From Parcubacteria bacterium C7867-008 (GTDB taxonomy: Bacteria; Patescibacteria; Paceibacteria; UBA9973; UBA2103), in the NCBI GenBank assembly GCA_001189215.1, contig LFCR01000006.1, positions 124,001 to 188,000 on the forward strand: a DNA stretch of 64,000 nucleotides. The letters are read 5' to 3'. The position numbers and the translations under genes are program-made. Positions 16,601-23,323 of this stretch are shown one piece after another. The notes under the pieces are model-generated. The model was not told where the DNA came from. It made no database searches and worked only from the letters and a program-made list of their open reading frames with translations. Within the stretch, counting starts at the first letter, position 1. Each line of letters begins with the position of its first letter.

Positions 16601-16727
16601 TCTTGATTTCTGGTGTTGCTTCTTTTGGAATTGAACTTACGGAAAAGAGCCCGGCTGCAAGGAGTGCAACCATTAGGAATACCGTGAAGTGATGCTTGTT
16701 AAGGAAGAAGCTCCAGAATTTCGTCAT
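13605..16727 (-). CDS. RND-family efflux transporter permease
   Basis: 1040 residues with the duplicated RND plan: an N-terminal membrane helix, a large external porter loop, six membrane helices, a second loop and six more helices. GILVDSGIVVVEAYHTHL in helix 4 corresponds to the AcrB proton-relay helix, with DS in place of DD. IIPLSLIGVFFGLAI and a C-terminal LTLVLIPMLYY complete the pattern. It is translated from the ATG at 16727, 10 nt downstream of the adaptor gene. Proton-driven export is expected; the substrate is unknown. Confidence 0.9.
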   Translation of the reverse strand: MTKFWSFFLNKHHFTVFLMVALLAAGLFSVSSIPKEATPEIKIPLGIVITVLPGASSADVERLITDKIESGVLGVERVSKVTSTSGDGVSSVSVEFDANADIDESIQLLKDAVDKVRPDLPTEALAPTVTDVNFADQPILIVAISGNLAATELTALSESVSDEVKRVPGVSKVGISGVRAREVQVIVKGDRLQQYNLSLSEVTGAIRAAGVASPAGAITVDGVNYAVRFESGVATTDEVAGVAIAGPGGVALHVRDVADVVDGLSDASSYSRVSVNGEPANPSLTLSIFKSRGGNIVETGHAVEKKLEDLKKTTLSGTDIVVSYNAAEEVNKSLVELSRAGIETVILVLLVLLLTLGWRESLVAAASIPLSFLVAFIGLQASGNTLNNVSLFALILAIGILVDSGIVVVEAYHTHLLKYKNKHEAAVAAIREYAWPLIAGTFTTVVVFVPLFFISGIIGKFLASIPFTVIFVLIASIFVALGFVPILSVFFVKAELSPLEERQERYNRIAHEKYRAFLKKFLHDKKDQKRFLIAMVVLFFIALALPATGIVKSIFFPSEDMDYIYVQVEKPQGTDLAVTDLSVREVEEILYVNKNVASFVSEVGSGSQFAGGFTGPSSGSNIANITVNMPKGNAQTSAELVTELREQFAGITSANVTVGEPAGGPPASSPVSITFSGDDLDELTATADHAAHILSDIPGVVNVNSSTKNSSAEFVVSLDSAKATEFGVSPVAVADTLRTALFSTKATSIRTGTDDIEVHTKLDLNPGYTDPSETTHANIDAVRNLTVVGSKGPVPLSSIATITYESAQASISHEAGDRITTVTADVAPNANVVEVTNEFEKQFTEDMLGKGVTKKQAGATEDIAKSFTEMFLALIAGAALMLAILVLEFNSFRHSFYLLLIIPLSLIGVFFGLAIVGQPLSLTSMLGVIALAGVIINHAIILMDSIARIHRENPNHTLEEVVIDAASTRLRPILLTTVVTVVGMLPLAISSAFFGPLAIAIMFGLAFSLLLTLVLIPMLYYRWPGKSVRAKFAKESSSEV

Positions 16728-16737
16728 GACGGTATAG

Positions 16738-18297
16738 CTACAGTGTTCCCTGAGTATCGTCTGTTGCAATCTGCACCTTCTGTCCTTCCGCAAGACCACG
16801 CGCATCAGTAACGATACGCATGTCAGTAGTTGCACCGCTCAGGATTTCAATACGATCTCCACGCACGTCTCCAATCTGTACCTCATGCGATACAAGACGA
16901 CCCTCTTCGTTCACTGTGAATACGATGCGCTGCTTTGCACTTAGCTTAACGCTTGCAAGTGGAAGGAGGATTGGACCAGTTACAACTGGTTCAGACGGCT
17001 GAGTTGCGATGGCATCTGGGAAACTGATACGAACAGACTGTCCGTTCACGACATCTGCTGCATCACCAGACACTGCAACGTGTACTTCAATCTGCTTAGT
17101 AACAGGATCAAGCGCAGGAGCGATGGTAGTGATAACACCGTCATAGGTATTCTCAACACGAACCTTCATGCCAGCTGAGATATTCTCTCGGTCGTTCTCC
17201 GATACGTAGGTAACAATCTCAAGCGTACCGTTATTAGCTACGGTTGCCACGTGCTGCAACATCGTTACGTAGTCGCCCACATGAATAGGTAGGAAGTTCA
17301 CCGTGCCACCGATGGGTGCGCGCACAAAACTCTTTTCAAGACTTGCTTGCGCCAGACGAAGCGTACCCAGTGCAGACTTTACACCTGCATCAACACTTGC
17401 CGTTGAGGTGGTGCGCTTTGCGCGATATGCCTCGCGTGCGCTCGCAATCGCAGCAATCTGCGTGCTGAGTGCCGTACGTGCAGAACTCAGTGCTGTTGCT
17501 TGTGCTGCCGTCTCACGGGAGTCAGCACGATTTGCTGCGTCAGCAATATCATCAACGAGTGCACTAATAGTGTTGAGATCACTCTGCGCTTCGTTGAGGA
17601 GTGCTTCTGGATCACGACTTCCAATACTTGGAAGTGTCACACGCTGCGCATCAATCATGACCTTTATCTCCTGACGACGACGAGACATAGTATCTGCTGC
17701 CACCCGTCCTGGATTAACAAGGAAGCGTGGACCTGCAGGGGTCTGATCTCCATAGAACTGATCAACATCATCCTCAAGGAGAGCATCAATAGATGCGAAT
17801 ACCGAACGGTACGTGTTACGCACGGTAGCAGTGGCGTCAGTAGGGGATACCGCATTACGAGAAGCAAGTGCTGCCTCATAGGCACCCTGCGCTTGGAGTA
17901 CTTGCGCACGTTCTGTCGCATTCTCAAGTTCTGCAATTACTGTTCCAGCACCAACAACGCTACCAATTTTTGCATGGACCGCGCGTACAGTACCGCCTGC
18001 CTGAGCAAGAAGATCTGCCTGTGACACTGAGCGTACGGTGCCGATAATGCTTACAGAATCACCGGTACCACTCAAACTCCCGACAGACTCTACGGTAACT
18101 GTACGAAGCTGATTCTCAGGACTTGCCTTGGCACCTGAACGGGCAAGTACCCCTCCTCCAATGAGTAGGGCAAGTAGCGCGGCTACGATAGCAACCTGTT
18201 GCCAGCCCTTACGGCCTTTGAACCAGGTCCATACCCGAGCACTCCGGGCACGTACAATCTTTTGTGCCCGTTTCATCCAAGTAGTAAAACGTTTCAT
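16738..18297 (-). CDS. RND efflux adaptor (membrane-fusion/HlyD family)
   Basis: 519 residues. A basic cytoplasmic N-terminus, one membrane anchor (about 33-52, VAIVAALLALLIGGGVL), a biotinyl-lipoyl half (SQADLLAQAGGTVRAVHAKIGSVV), a long helical hairpin (about 125-310) and the second lipoyl half (FVRAPIGGTVNFLPIHVGDYV) followed by beta-barrel domains. It should bridge the pump to the outside; CPR cells lack a classical outer membrane, so its mode of action is unclear. Promoter is TTGACT-17-TACTGT, ending 7 nt before the ATG. Confidence 0.9.
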   Translation of the reverse strand: MKRFTTWMKRAQKIVRARSARVWTWFKGRKGWQQVAIVAALLALLIGGGVLARSGAKASPENQLRTVTVESVGSLSGTGDSVSIIGTVRSVSQADLLAQAGGTVRAVHAKIGSVVGAGTVIAELENATERAQVLQAQGAYEAALASRNAVSPTDATATVRNTYRSVFASIDALLEDDVDQFYGDQTPAGPRFLVNPGRVAADTMSRRRQEIKVMIDAQRVTLPSIGSRDPEALLNEAQSDLNTISALVDDIADAANRADSRETAAQATALSSARTALSTQIAAIASAREAYRAKRTTSTASVDAGVKSALGTLRLAQASLEKSFVRAPIGGTVNFLPIHVGDYVTMLQHVATVANNGTLEIVTYVSENDRENISAGMKVRVENTYDGVITTIAPALDPVTKQIEVHVAVSGDAADVVNGQSVRISFPDAIATQPSEPVVTGPILLPLASVKLSAKQRIVFTVNEEGRLVSHEVQIGDVRGDRIEILSGATTDMRIVTDARGLAEGQKVQIATDDTQGTL

Positions 18298-18304
18298 ACT
18301 TTTT

Positions 18305-18333
18305 ACAGTAAATTTAAAGTGATACTAAGTCAA
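18305..18333 (-). promoter_or_regulatory. Promoter of the RND operon, leaderless
   Basis: Minus strand TTGACT (18333-18328), 17-bp spacer, TACTGT (18310-18305), then 7 nt to the ATG at 18297. One of the few leaderless starts here with a good -35. Confidence 0.65.
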
Positions 18334-18396
18334 TTAAATAAACGACCGTACACTGCGCTCATGCATCGTTAATGAAATGAGCGTACACTAATAGGT

Positions 18397-19257
18397 ATGA
18401 AGAAATCCTATAGCATCGCGATCATCTTGATACTTGTCTTGCTCATTGCCACTGCCATATATACCTATATGCAGCTTCATACTATGAGTACTGCAACTAA
18501 CGACAATTCCTCAACTACCTATTCCTGTGCAGAAGGATTGGTAAAAGCAAAGTTTGATTCTGAAGAGGTGCTACTTACTCTACCTGGTGATCGAACTATT
18601 ACACTCAAACAACAGCCATCAGGTTCAGGTATTCGATATGAAGGTGAAGGCGTTGAATTTATAGGAAAGGGCAGTGATGCATCTATCTCTGAAAATGGCT
18701 CGCCACTCTACACAAATTGTATTTCTGGCACTATACAGGGAAATGGCATGACCGGAGATTCAAATAATGGAATGAAGACCTTTATCGATTCAGGTAAGAC
18801 GTTTGAGTTTATGTATCCCGGTACCTTTACGCTCACAGGAGCCGGAGTGGGCTACACCACTGATTGGATGAATCAATCAACCGACAATGGACTAATACTT
18901 GCTCGCGTAACCATTCCAAAGTCTTTCCAATCAAATACCAACTTCTCTGAAGCTCGCTTTACGGTAGGTACGAGCGCTGACCCTAAGGCGGTCAAGCAGT
19001 GCAGTACAGAAGGAGTACCAGCCACTATTCATGGCGTCACGTTTAAGAAAATCTCTACGGCAGACGCCGGAGCCGGAAACTTTTACGAGACCACGAGCTA
19101 CCGCACAATACGTAATAATCAGTGCTATGTAGTGGAGTACACCATCCATTCCACCAATATAGGTAATTATCCTCCAGAATTGGGTATTACTGAGTTCGAT
19201 AAAGCCACGGTTCAGTCCGCACTTGAGGCTATGGTGCAGAGTTTCGCATTCCTTTAA
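18397..19257 (+). CDS. Exported protein with MliC-like lysozyme-inhibitor domain
   Basis: 286 residues. N-terminal membrane anchor (about 6-26) and then a region fitting MliC/PliC: YSCAEGLVKAKFDSEEVLLTL, DRTITLKQQPSGSGIRYEG, ISENGSPLYTNC, with two conserved Cys. The remaining 170 residues form a second domain with two further Cys, not recognised. MliC proteins block host c-type lysozyme at the cell surface, so protection of the peptidoglycan is the likely role. TACACT lies 7 nt before the ATG. Confidence 0.65.
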   Translation: MKKSYSIAIILILVLLIATAIYTYMQLHTMSTATNDNSSTTYSCAEGLVKAKFDSEEVLLTLPGDRTITLKQQPSGSGIRYEGEGVEFIGKGSDASISENGSPLYTNCISGTIQGNGMTGDSNNGMKTFIDSGKTFEFMYPGTFTLTGAGVGYTTDWMNQSTDNGLILARVTIPKSFQSNTNFSEARFTVGTSADPKAVKQCSTEGVPATIHGVTFKKISTADAGAGNFYETTSYRTIRNNQCYVVEYTIHSTNIGNYPPELGITEFDKATVQSALEAMVQSFAFL

Positions 19258-19266
19258 TATAGGTAT

Positions 19267-19911
19267 ATGAAATACCTGTACGCATTCCTCTTCCTGGGCG
19301 TGTTCGCTATAACTGTACAACCAGTATTTGCTGATACTGCTGCTGGCTGCCCAGTCTTTACTCGTGATCTTTCTATTGGTGTTACTGACACTGCAACCAA
19401 TAAAGATGTGACGGCTCTTCAGAAATACCTTACCGACACAGGCTATCTAGTTCCGGGTACCGCAAATGGTATCTTCGGTCCTAAAACACATGCGGCAGTA
19501 CAAGCGTTCCAGCGTAAGAATGGATTGAGCTCGCAGGGGTATGTAGGTCCGCTTAGTCGTGCAAAGATTCAAGTACTTGGTTGCGGCGTTGCTAATTCTT
19601 CATATGAGGAACCATTAACATTGGTTGGTTTTGATGTTCCAGAGAAACTAAATCGTGGTCAAAGTGGTGCATGGATACTTCAGTTCTCGCCACGTGCTGC
19701 AAGTTCAACGCCCTTAGACTTTAATGCAGACTGGGGAGACGGCAGCACTACAACAGGGCTGGTGGTAACCTCTGCAGCGTCCGCAACCACCACGTTCGCA
19801 TACTTCACACACGCCTATAAGAAGAATGGTTCATATATATCAACTCTGACGATCACCCCAAAGAACGGTAAATCGATCAATCTCCAGAGCGGTGTCCGTG
19901 TTCTGCATTAA
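19267..19911 (+). CDS. Secreted peptidoglycan-binding (PGB_1) protein
   Basis: 214 residues. Signal peptide (LYAFLFLGVFAITVQPVFA, cleavage near residue 22). A PG_binding_1 domain covers about 45-105 (DVTALQKYLTDTGYL, GIFGPKTHAAVQAFQRKNGL, GYVGPLSRAKI). A PKD-like beta domain follows (FNADWGDGST, FAYFTHAYKKNGSYISTLTI). It is probably exported and bound to the cell wall. A TAATAT hexamer overlapping the preceding gene's stop ends 6 nt before the ATG, so it may have its own leaderless transcript. Confidence 0.8.
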   Translation: MKYLYAFLFLGVFAITVQPVFADTAAGCPVFTRDLSIGVTDTATNKDVTALQKYLTDTGYLVPGTANGIFGPKTHAAVQAFQRKNGLSSQGYVGPLSRAKIQVLGCGVANSSYEEPLTLVGFDVPEKLNRGQSGAWILQFSPRAASSTPLDFNADWGDGSTTTGLVVTSAASATTTFAYFTHAYKKNGSYISTLTITPKNGKSINLQSGVRVLH

Positions 19912-19966
19912 TCTCCGCTTCACCCTCCACGTGCTTTTATACGGGAGTTATTCGTAACTATTCCGT

Positions 19967-20506
19967 ATGAAGAAATTTACCGTTGGCATATTCCAGAACC
20001 GGGAGGATGCAGAAAAAGCTATAAACCGTGCGCACAACGAATTGAATATCCCCACGAGTGATCTTTCATTCATCTACCGCAACAGTGATGGAGAAGTGAA
20101 AGAAGTTCCCGCTGGAGACATTGCAACCTCAACCCCTGTTGAAGGAGCAGGGCACGGCGCAGCTATTGGCGGCACTATCGGTGCTATAGCTGGTCTCGCA
20201 ACTATTGCAGGGGTGATTCCCGTAATTGGACCATTGTTTGCTGCAGGCCCTCTGGCCGTAGCGCTTGGCCTTACTGGCGCGGTTGGTACCACTGCAGCAG
20301 CTGCAGCAACGGGCGCTATTGCTGGTGGCCTTATCGGCGCACTCACCAATCTTGGCGTGGGAGAAGAGAATGCAAAACGCTATGCAGATCGTGTACAGTC
20401 TGGTGATGTACTTGTTGCTGCATATGCAGAAGAAGGAGTTGATGTACGCGCACTCTTCACTGACGCTGGCGCAATAGAAACTGAAGGATACGCACTTAAA
20501 GTGTAA
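19967..20506 (+). CDS. Gly/Ala-rich stress-protein-like membrane-associated protein
   Basis: 179 residues. The N-terminus (KKFTVGIFQNREDAEKAINRA) resembles the GsiB/YflT-type general stress domain that begins many small bacterial proteins. A very Gly/Ala-rich hydrophobic stretch (about 63-125, GAAIGGTIGAIAG, AAAAATGAIAGGLIGALT) could insert in or associate with the membrane. A C-terminal domain repeats the pattern (RYADRVQSGDVLVAAYAEE). Role unknown. A strong terminator follows. Confidence 0.7.
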   Translation: MKKFTVGIFQNREDAEKAINRAHNELNIPTSDLSFIYRNSDGEVKEVPAGDIATSTPVEGAGHGAAIGGTIGAIAGLATIAGVIPVIGPLFAAGPLAVALGLTGAVGTTAAAAATGAIAGGLIGALTNLGVGEENAKRYADRVQSGDVLVAAYAEEGVDVRALFTDAGAIETEGYALKV

Positions 20507-20528
20507 CCACACTGAAAGAATGTGCGCT

Positions 20529-20560
20529 GAAAGACGTCTGTGTAATTACAGACGTCTTTC
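20529..20560. terminator. Intrinsic terminator
   Basis: GAAAGACGTCTGT pairs perfectly with ACAGACGTCTTTC around a 6-nt loop, downstream of the 19967 gene. Confidence 0.75.
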
Positions 20561-20598
20561 ACATTTGATTCATGACCCTTCCCATATTATATCGAGGT

Positions 20599-20730
20599 AT
20601 GATGTACCGAACCGCAAACAGACACAGTGTTCGCTTTATCACGCGACGCTTCGTTCGTAAGCTAAAGACGGCATTTACTGAGGTATTAGCAGACATTAGT
20701 GCCACTACACGGAGCACTTTTGCGTCCTAG
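20599..20730 (+). CDS. Possible small basic protein
   Basis: 43 codons, MMYRTANRHSVRFITRRFVR then KLKTAFTEVLADISAT. TATTAT lies 8 nt upstream and GAGG just before the ATG. Arg/Lys-rich first half, amphipathic second half. It fills the gap between a terminator and the hairpin before mltG. No family recognised; a chance ORF cannot be excluded. Confidence 0.35.
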   Translation: MMYRTANRHSVRFITRRFVRKLKTAFTEVLADISATTRSTFAS

Positions 20731-20760
20731 CATCCACACATCAATAAAAGATGTGGGTGC
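20729..20760 (+). other. Hairpin just upstream of mltG
   Basis: GCATCCACACATC pairs with GATGTGGGTGC across an AATAAAA loop, ending 12 nt before the mltG start codon. It could end transcription of the small ORF or occlude initiation upstream of mltG; there is no T-run. Confidence 0.5.
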
Positions 20761-20772
20761 TACCATATACGA

Positions 20773-21741
20773 ATGCATACTTGGGTGCGTCCAATTCTTT
20801 TCTCGATAGCGTTCGTTATCGTATGCGGTCTTATCTATGCGCGCGTCTTTGGCCCCACTGATTCATTTGCTAAACGCGAGGAGTTTTTGGTGCAACCCGA
20901 ACACACCGTTGAACAGGTTGCTCAGGATCTTAAGGATCAGGGATACATACGTAGTACTATTGCGTTCCGTCTTGCACTCATAGGGAAGGTTACAGATCGT
21001 GGTATTCGTCCTGGCGGGTATGAGATATCTCAGAGCATGGATACTTGGACGCTTGCTACAACCCTTACACTTCCTCCATACCTACGTTTTGTTACCTTGC
21101 CGCAGGGTGCTCGCAAAGAGCAGATTGCAGACATTCTTGCAGAAGAACTCTTCTGGACCGATGAACAGAAGCAAGAGTGGATTAGTGTAGATACAGCAGC
21201 AAGCGGTACATTGGCTGAGGGTGTGTACTATCCAGACACGTATTTAATTCCTTCAGACCAACCACCTGCACAGATTGCAGCTCGGTTGCGTGGTAGGTTC
21301 ACTAATGTGTTTGCTCCCTATGTGCAAGAAGCAAAAGATAAAGGATTGAAGTGGAGTGATGTTCTTACGCTTGCCTCTATTGTTGAGCGTGAATCTGCAA
21401 AGAATGATCGGCATCTTGTCGCAGGTATTCTTTGGAACCGAATCAATACTGGTATGAAGCTTCAAGCCGATGCGACGCTGCAGTATGTGAAGGGGAGTAG
21501 CGGTAACTGGTGGCCAGTACCTAAGAGTGAAGATAAATATCTAGAGTCTCCTTTTAATACCTATAAGTATGTTGGGCTCCCACCGCATCCTATTGCGAAT
21601 CCAAGTCCTGAATCAGTGGCTGCGGTACTAAATCCTGACATTACAGACTGCATTTTCTATCTCCATGATGCGGATCACGTCATTCACTGCTCAGTTACGT
21701 ACGCGGGCCAGAAGAAGAATGTGCAGAAGTATCTAAAATAG
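20773..21741 (+). CDS. mltG: Endolytic murein transglycosylase MltG
   Basis: 322 residues. N-terminal membrane anchor (about 7-24). LysM-like segment (VQPEHTVEQVAQDLKDQGYI) and the YceG catalytic domain with LASIVERESAKNDR (catalytic Glu of the family), GILWNRINTGMKLQADATLQY and the C-terminal NTYKYVGLPPHPIANPS. It cleaves nascent glycan strands at the membrane and helps set their length. Length and motifs match the family. Its 3' end overlaps the convergent TrmB-type gene by 9 nt. Confidence 0.93.
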   Translation: MHTWVRPILFSIAFVIVCGLIYARVFGPTDSFAKREEFLVQPEHTVEQVAQDLKDQGYIRSTIAFRLALIGKVTDRGIRPGGYEISQSMDTWTLATTLTLPPYLRFVTLPQGARKEQIADILAEELFWTDEQKQEWISVDTAASGTLAEGVYYPDTYLIPSDQPPAQIAARLRGRFTNVFAPYVQEAKDKGLKWSDVLTLASIVERESAKNDRHLVAGILWNRINTGMKLQADATLQYVKGSSGNWWPVPKSEDKYLESPFNTYKYVGLPPHPIANPSPESVAAVLNPDITDCIFYLHDADHVIHCSVTYAGQKKNVQKYLK

Positions 21742-22398
21742 AGCGCTAATTGTTTTGGCTAATGTTGCTGAGACGATTGTTGTTACCGAACTATCAGTAA
21801 ACAGAGCAACAGTGTCATCAAAGACTATAAGTGCAGAACCTAGGTTCTTCTTATTTTGTATGTGTACAGATACACTGCGCTGTTTTGCATCTTCGAGACG
21901 AGAATCATCTGAATCAAATCGTCTAAGGAATTCAGTGGAAGGGAGAAGTAGATAACATTCCTTTGAGCGAGGGTAGAGCGCAAGATCAAAGATTGCCTGC
22001 ATGTTTTTAGCATCGGTGTATGTTGTCACCCCACTGGATTGCGCCGATGACGTAGTAACAGAAAGTTCCGTGATTAGTTTCTGAACCGACTGTTCCTTCT
22101 GTGTAAACGCATCTCTCTGACGATCAAGCCACCCAAGTAAGCGTGCAGGTGGCTCCATACGGAAGTGAATCTTACCGGTGCGCTGCTGTTCCGTTACCAG
22201 TCCTTTTTCAGTAAGGGTATGGAGTGCGTGATAGATAGTGGGGCGTTTAATGCCGGTTTCTTTGCATAACTCTTGAACCGTAACCGCATCATGCTCGATA
22301 CCATACCTATATAGGTATGCTTCAGTCTCAGTTAGTCCAACCTGCTCCAACAGGTCTTGTACCTTTTGTGCTGATGTATCAGTACTATTACCACTCAT
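21733..22398 (-). CDS. TrmB-family transcriptional regulator
   Basis: 221 residues. Winged helix-turn-helix of the TrmB type (LEQVGLTETEAYLYRYGI, VQELCKETGIKRPTIYHAL, LTEKGLVTEQQRTGKIHF) and a coiled linker. The C-terminal sensor-like domain ends with SALIVFDDTVALFTDSSVTT. TrmB proteins usually sense sugars in archaea; in CPR genomes they are frequent but uncharacterised. A TATAAT box 10 nt upstream overlaps an inverted repeat (AGGTGT/ACACCT), a possible autoregulatory operator. Confidence 0.85.
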   Translation of the reverse strand: MSGNSTDTSAQKVQDLLEQVGLTETEAYLYRYGIEHDAVTVQELCKETGIKRPTIYHALHTLTEKGLVTEQQRTGKIHFRMEPPARLLGWLDRQRDAFTQKEQSVQKLITELSVTTSSAQSSGVTTYTDAKNMQAIFDLALYPRSKECYLLLPSTEFLRRFDSDDSRLEDAKQRSVSVHIQNKKNLGSALIVFDDTVALFTDSSVTTIVSATLAKTISALF

Positions 22399-22432
22399 AG
22401 GTGTTTTTATTATAACGTTACATTGACACCTC
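22399..22432 (-). promoter_or_regulatory. Promoter/operator region of the TrmB gene
   Basis: TATAAT (minus strand, 22414-22409) lies between the halves of an inverted repeat AGGTGT...ACACCT, beside the palindrome TAACGTTA. The layout suits autorepression. Confidence 0.4.
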
Positions 22433-22452
22433 AGCTTTCGTGTAGGATCAGG

Positions 22453-22458
22453 TATACT
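22453..22458 (+). promoter_or_regulatory. -10 box (TATACT) 6 nt before the 22465 gene
   Basis: TATACT then six bases and ATG. It decides for the start at 22465 over the longer frame beginning at 22423. Confidence 0.5.
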
Positions 22459-22464
22459 TTCTTC

Positions 22465-23217
22465 ATGAACAAGAATGGTAAAGAATCGATCATTTTCTAC
22501 TTCCTTGGAATACTAGGGGTTGTGGCACTGTTCACCTCTTTGTATTTCACTCTCAATGCTGCAGATACCGAATCTGAAGAGTACAGCCCTAGAGTAATGC
22601 AGGATGAAAGTACGATTGCATCAAGTTCATCCAGAGAATGGATAGATCTCATGATGCGAAGCTATCTTGAATATGATGAGGAATGCGATATTCGTACCGA
22701 GCAAATTAAATTAGCTGAAGGGACTCCAGACGCAACAGCGCTTTCGTTTGAATATGTGCATTGTCCAGATTACGCACTGGAGTTCAGAGATACAGGATTC
22801 CAAATTATTCCTGTTACTGGAGATGAGACATCGCATATAGATGCAGTGGGTACTGAAGGTGAAGGACGTCCGGTTGCAGACTACTGGATTCTTGATCCTA
22901 CACAGGATACAGAAACGTTCATTAAGTCTCTTATTGCAACTCTGCCCACACCTGAACTACGTACAGAGTGTTTTGTTGGATCTGTTTTTTCAGAAGACTC
23001 TCGTACTCAGATGTTTACGCGAGGTGAATTGATATATGGGGTCCATGTTAATCAGGCATACCGTGATAAGTACCAATATGAGGTGTATGCACCATGTGCT
23101 CCGTATGAGACAGCAAATAGTGTCAGTTACTTCAAGCGGGTAGGGAACATACTTCTCTTTATCCACGCTGGGCAAGATACTCCTCGCTTTGACGCCACCA
23201 GCTTCAGAAACTACTAG
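22465..23217 (+). CDS. Membrane-anchored hypothetical protein
   Basis: 250 residues. One N-terminal membrane helix (about 8-30, IIFYFLGILGVVALFTSLYF), then an acidic extracytoplasmic domain with four or five Cys (DEECDIRTE, EYVHCPDYAL, LRTECFVGS, YAPCAPYE), which could form disulfides. Not recognised. It is divergent from the TrmB-type gene, so that regulator is a candidate controller, although nothing in the sequence proves it. Confidence 0.65.
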   Translation: MNKNGKESIIFYFLGILGVVALFTSLYFTLNAADTESEEYSPRVMQDESTIASSSSREWIDLMMRSYLEYDEECDIRTEQIKLAEGTPDATALSFEYVHCPDYALEFRDTGFQIIPVTGDETSHIDAVGTEGEGRPVADYWILDPTQDTETFIKSLIATLPTPELRTECFVGSVFSEDSRTQMFTRGELIYGVHVNQAYRDKYQYEVYAPCAPYETANSVSYFKRVGNILLFIHAGQDTPRFDATSFRNY

Positions 23218-23234
23218 ATTCTAGCAGGTACTTA

Positions 23235-23263
23235 TTGACGCAAATGCCTTTTAAAGGTATTTT
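23235..23263 (+). promoter_or_regulatory. typA promoter
   Basis: TTGACG (23235-23240), 17-bp spacer, TATTTT (23258-23263). Predicted start near 23270, leaving a leader of about 50 nt. Confidence 0.6.
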
Positions 23264-23272
23264 AGAGCTATC

Positions 23273-23295
23273 AGCCCTCCGGGCATTTTTATTTT
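23273..23295 (+). terminator. Short GC hairpin with T-run in the typA leader
   Basis: AGCCC-TCC-GGGC followed by ATTTTTATTTT lies between the typA promoter and the start codon. It may be an attenuator, or simply the terminator of the preceding gene. Confidence 0.4.
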
Positions 23296-23323
23296 AGGAC
23301 CCAGCCATTTCACCTTATTTACT

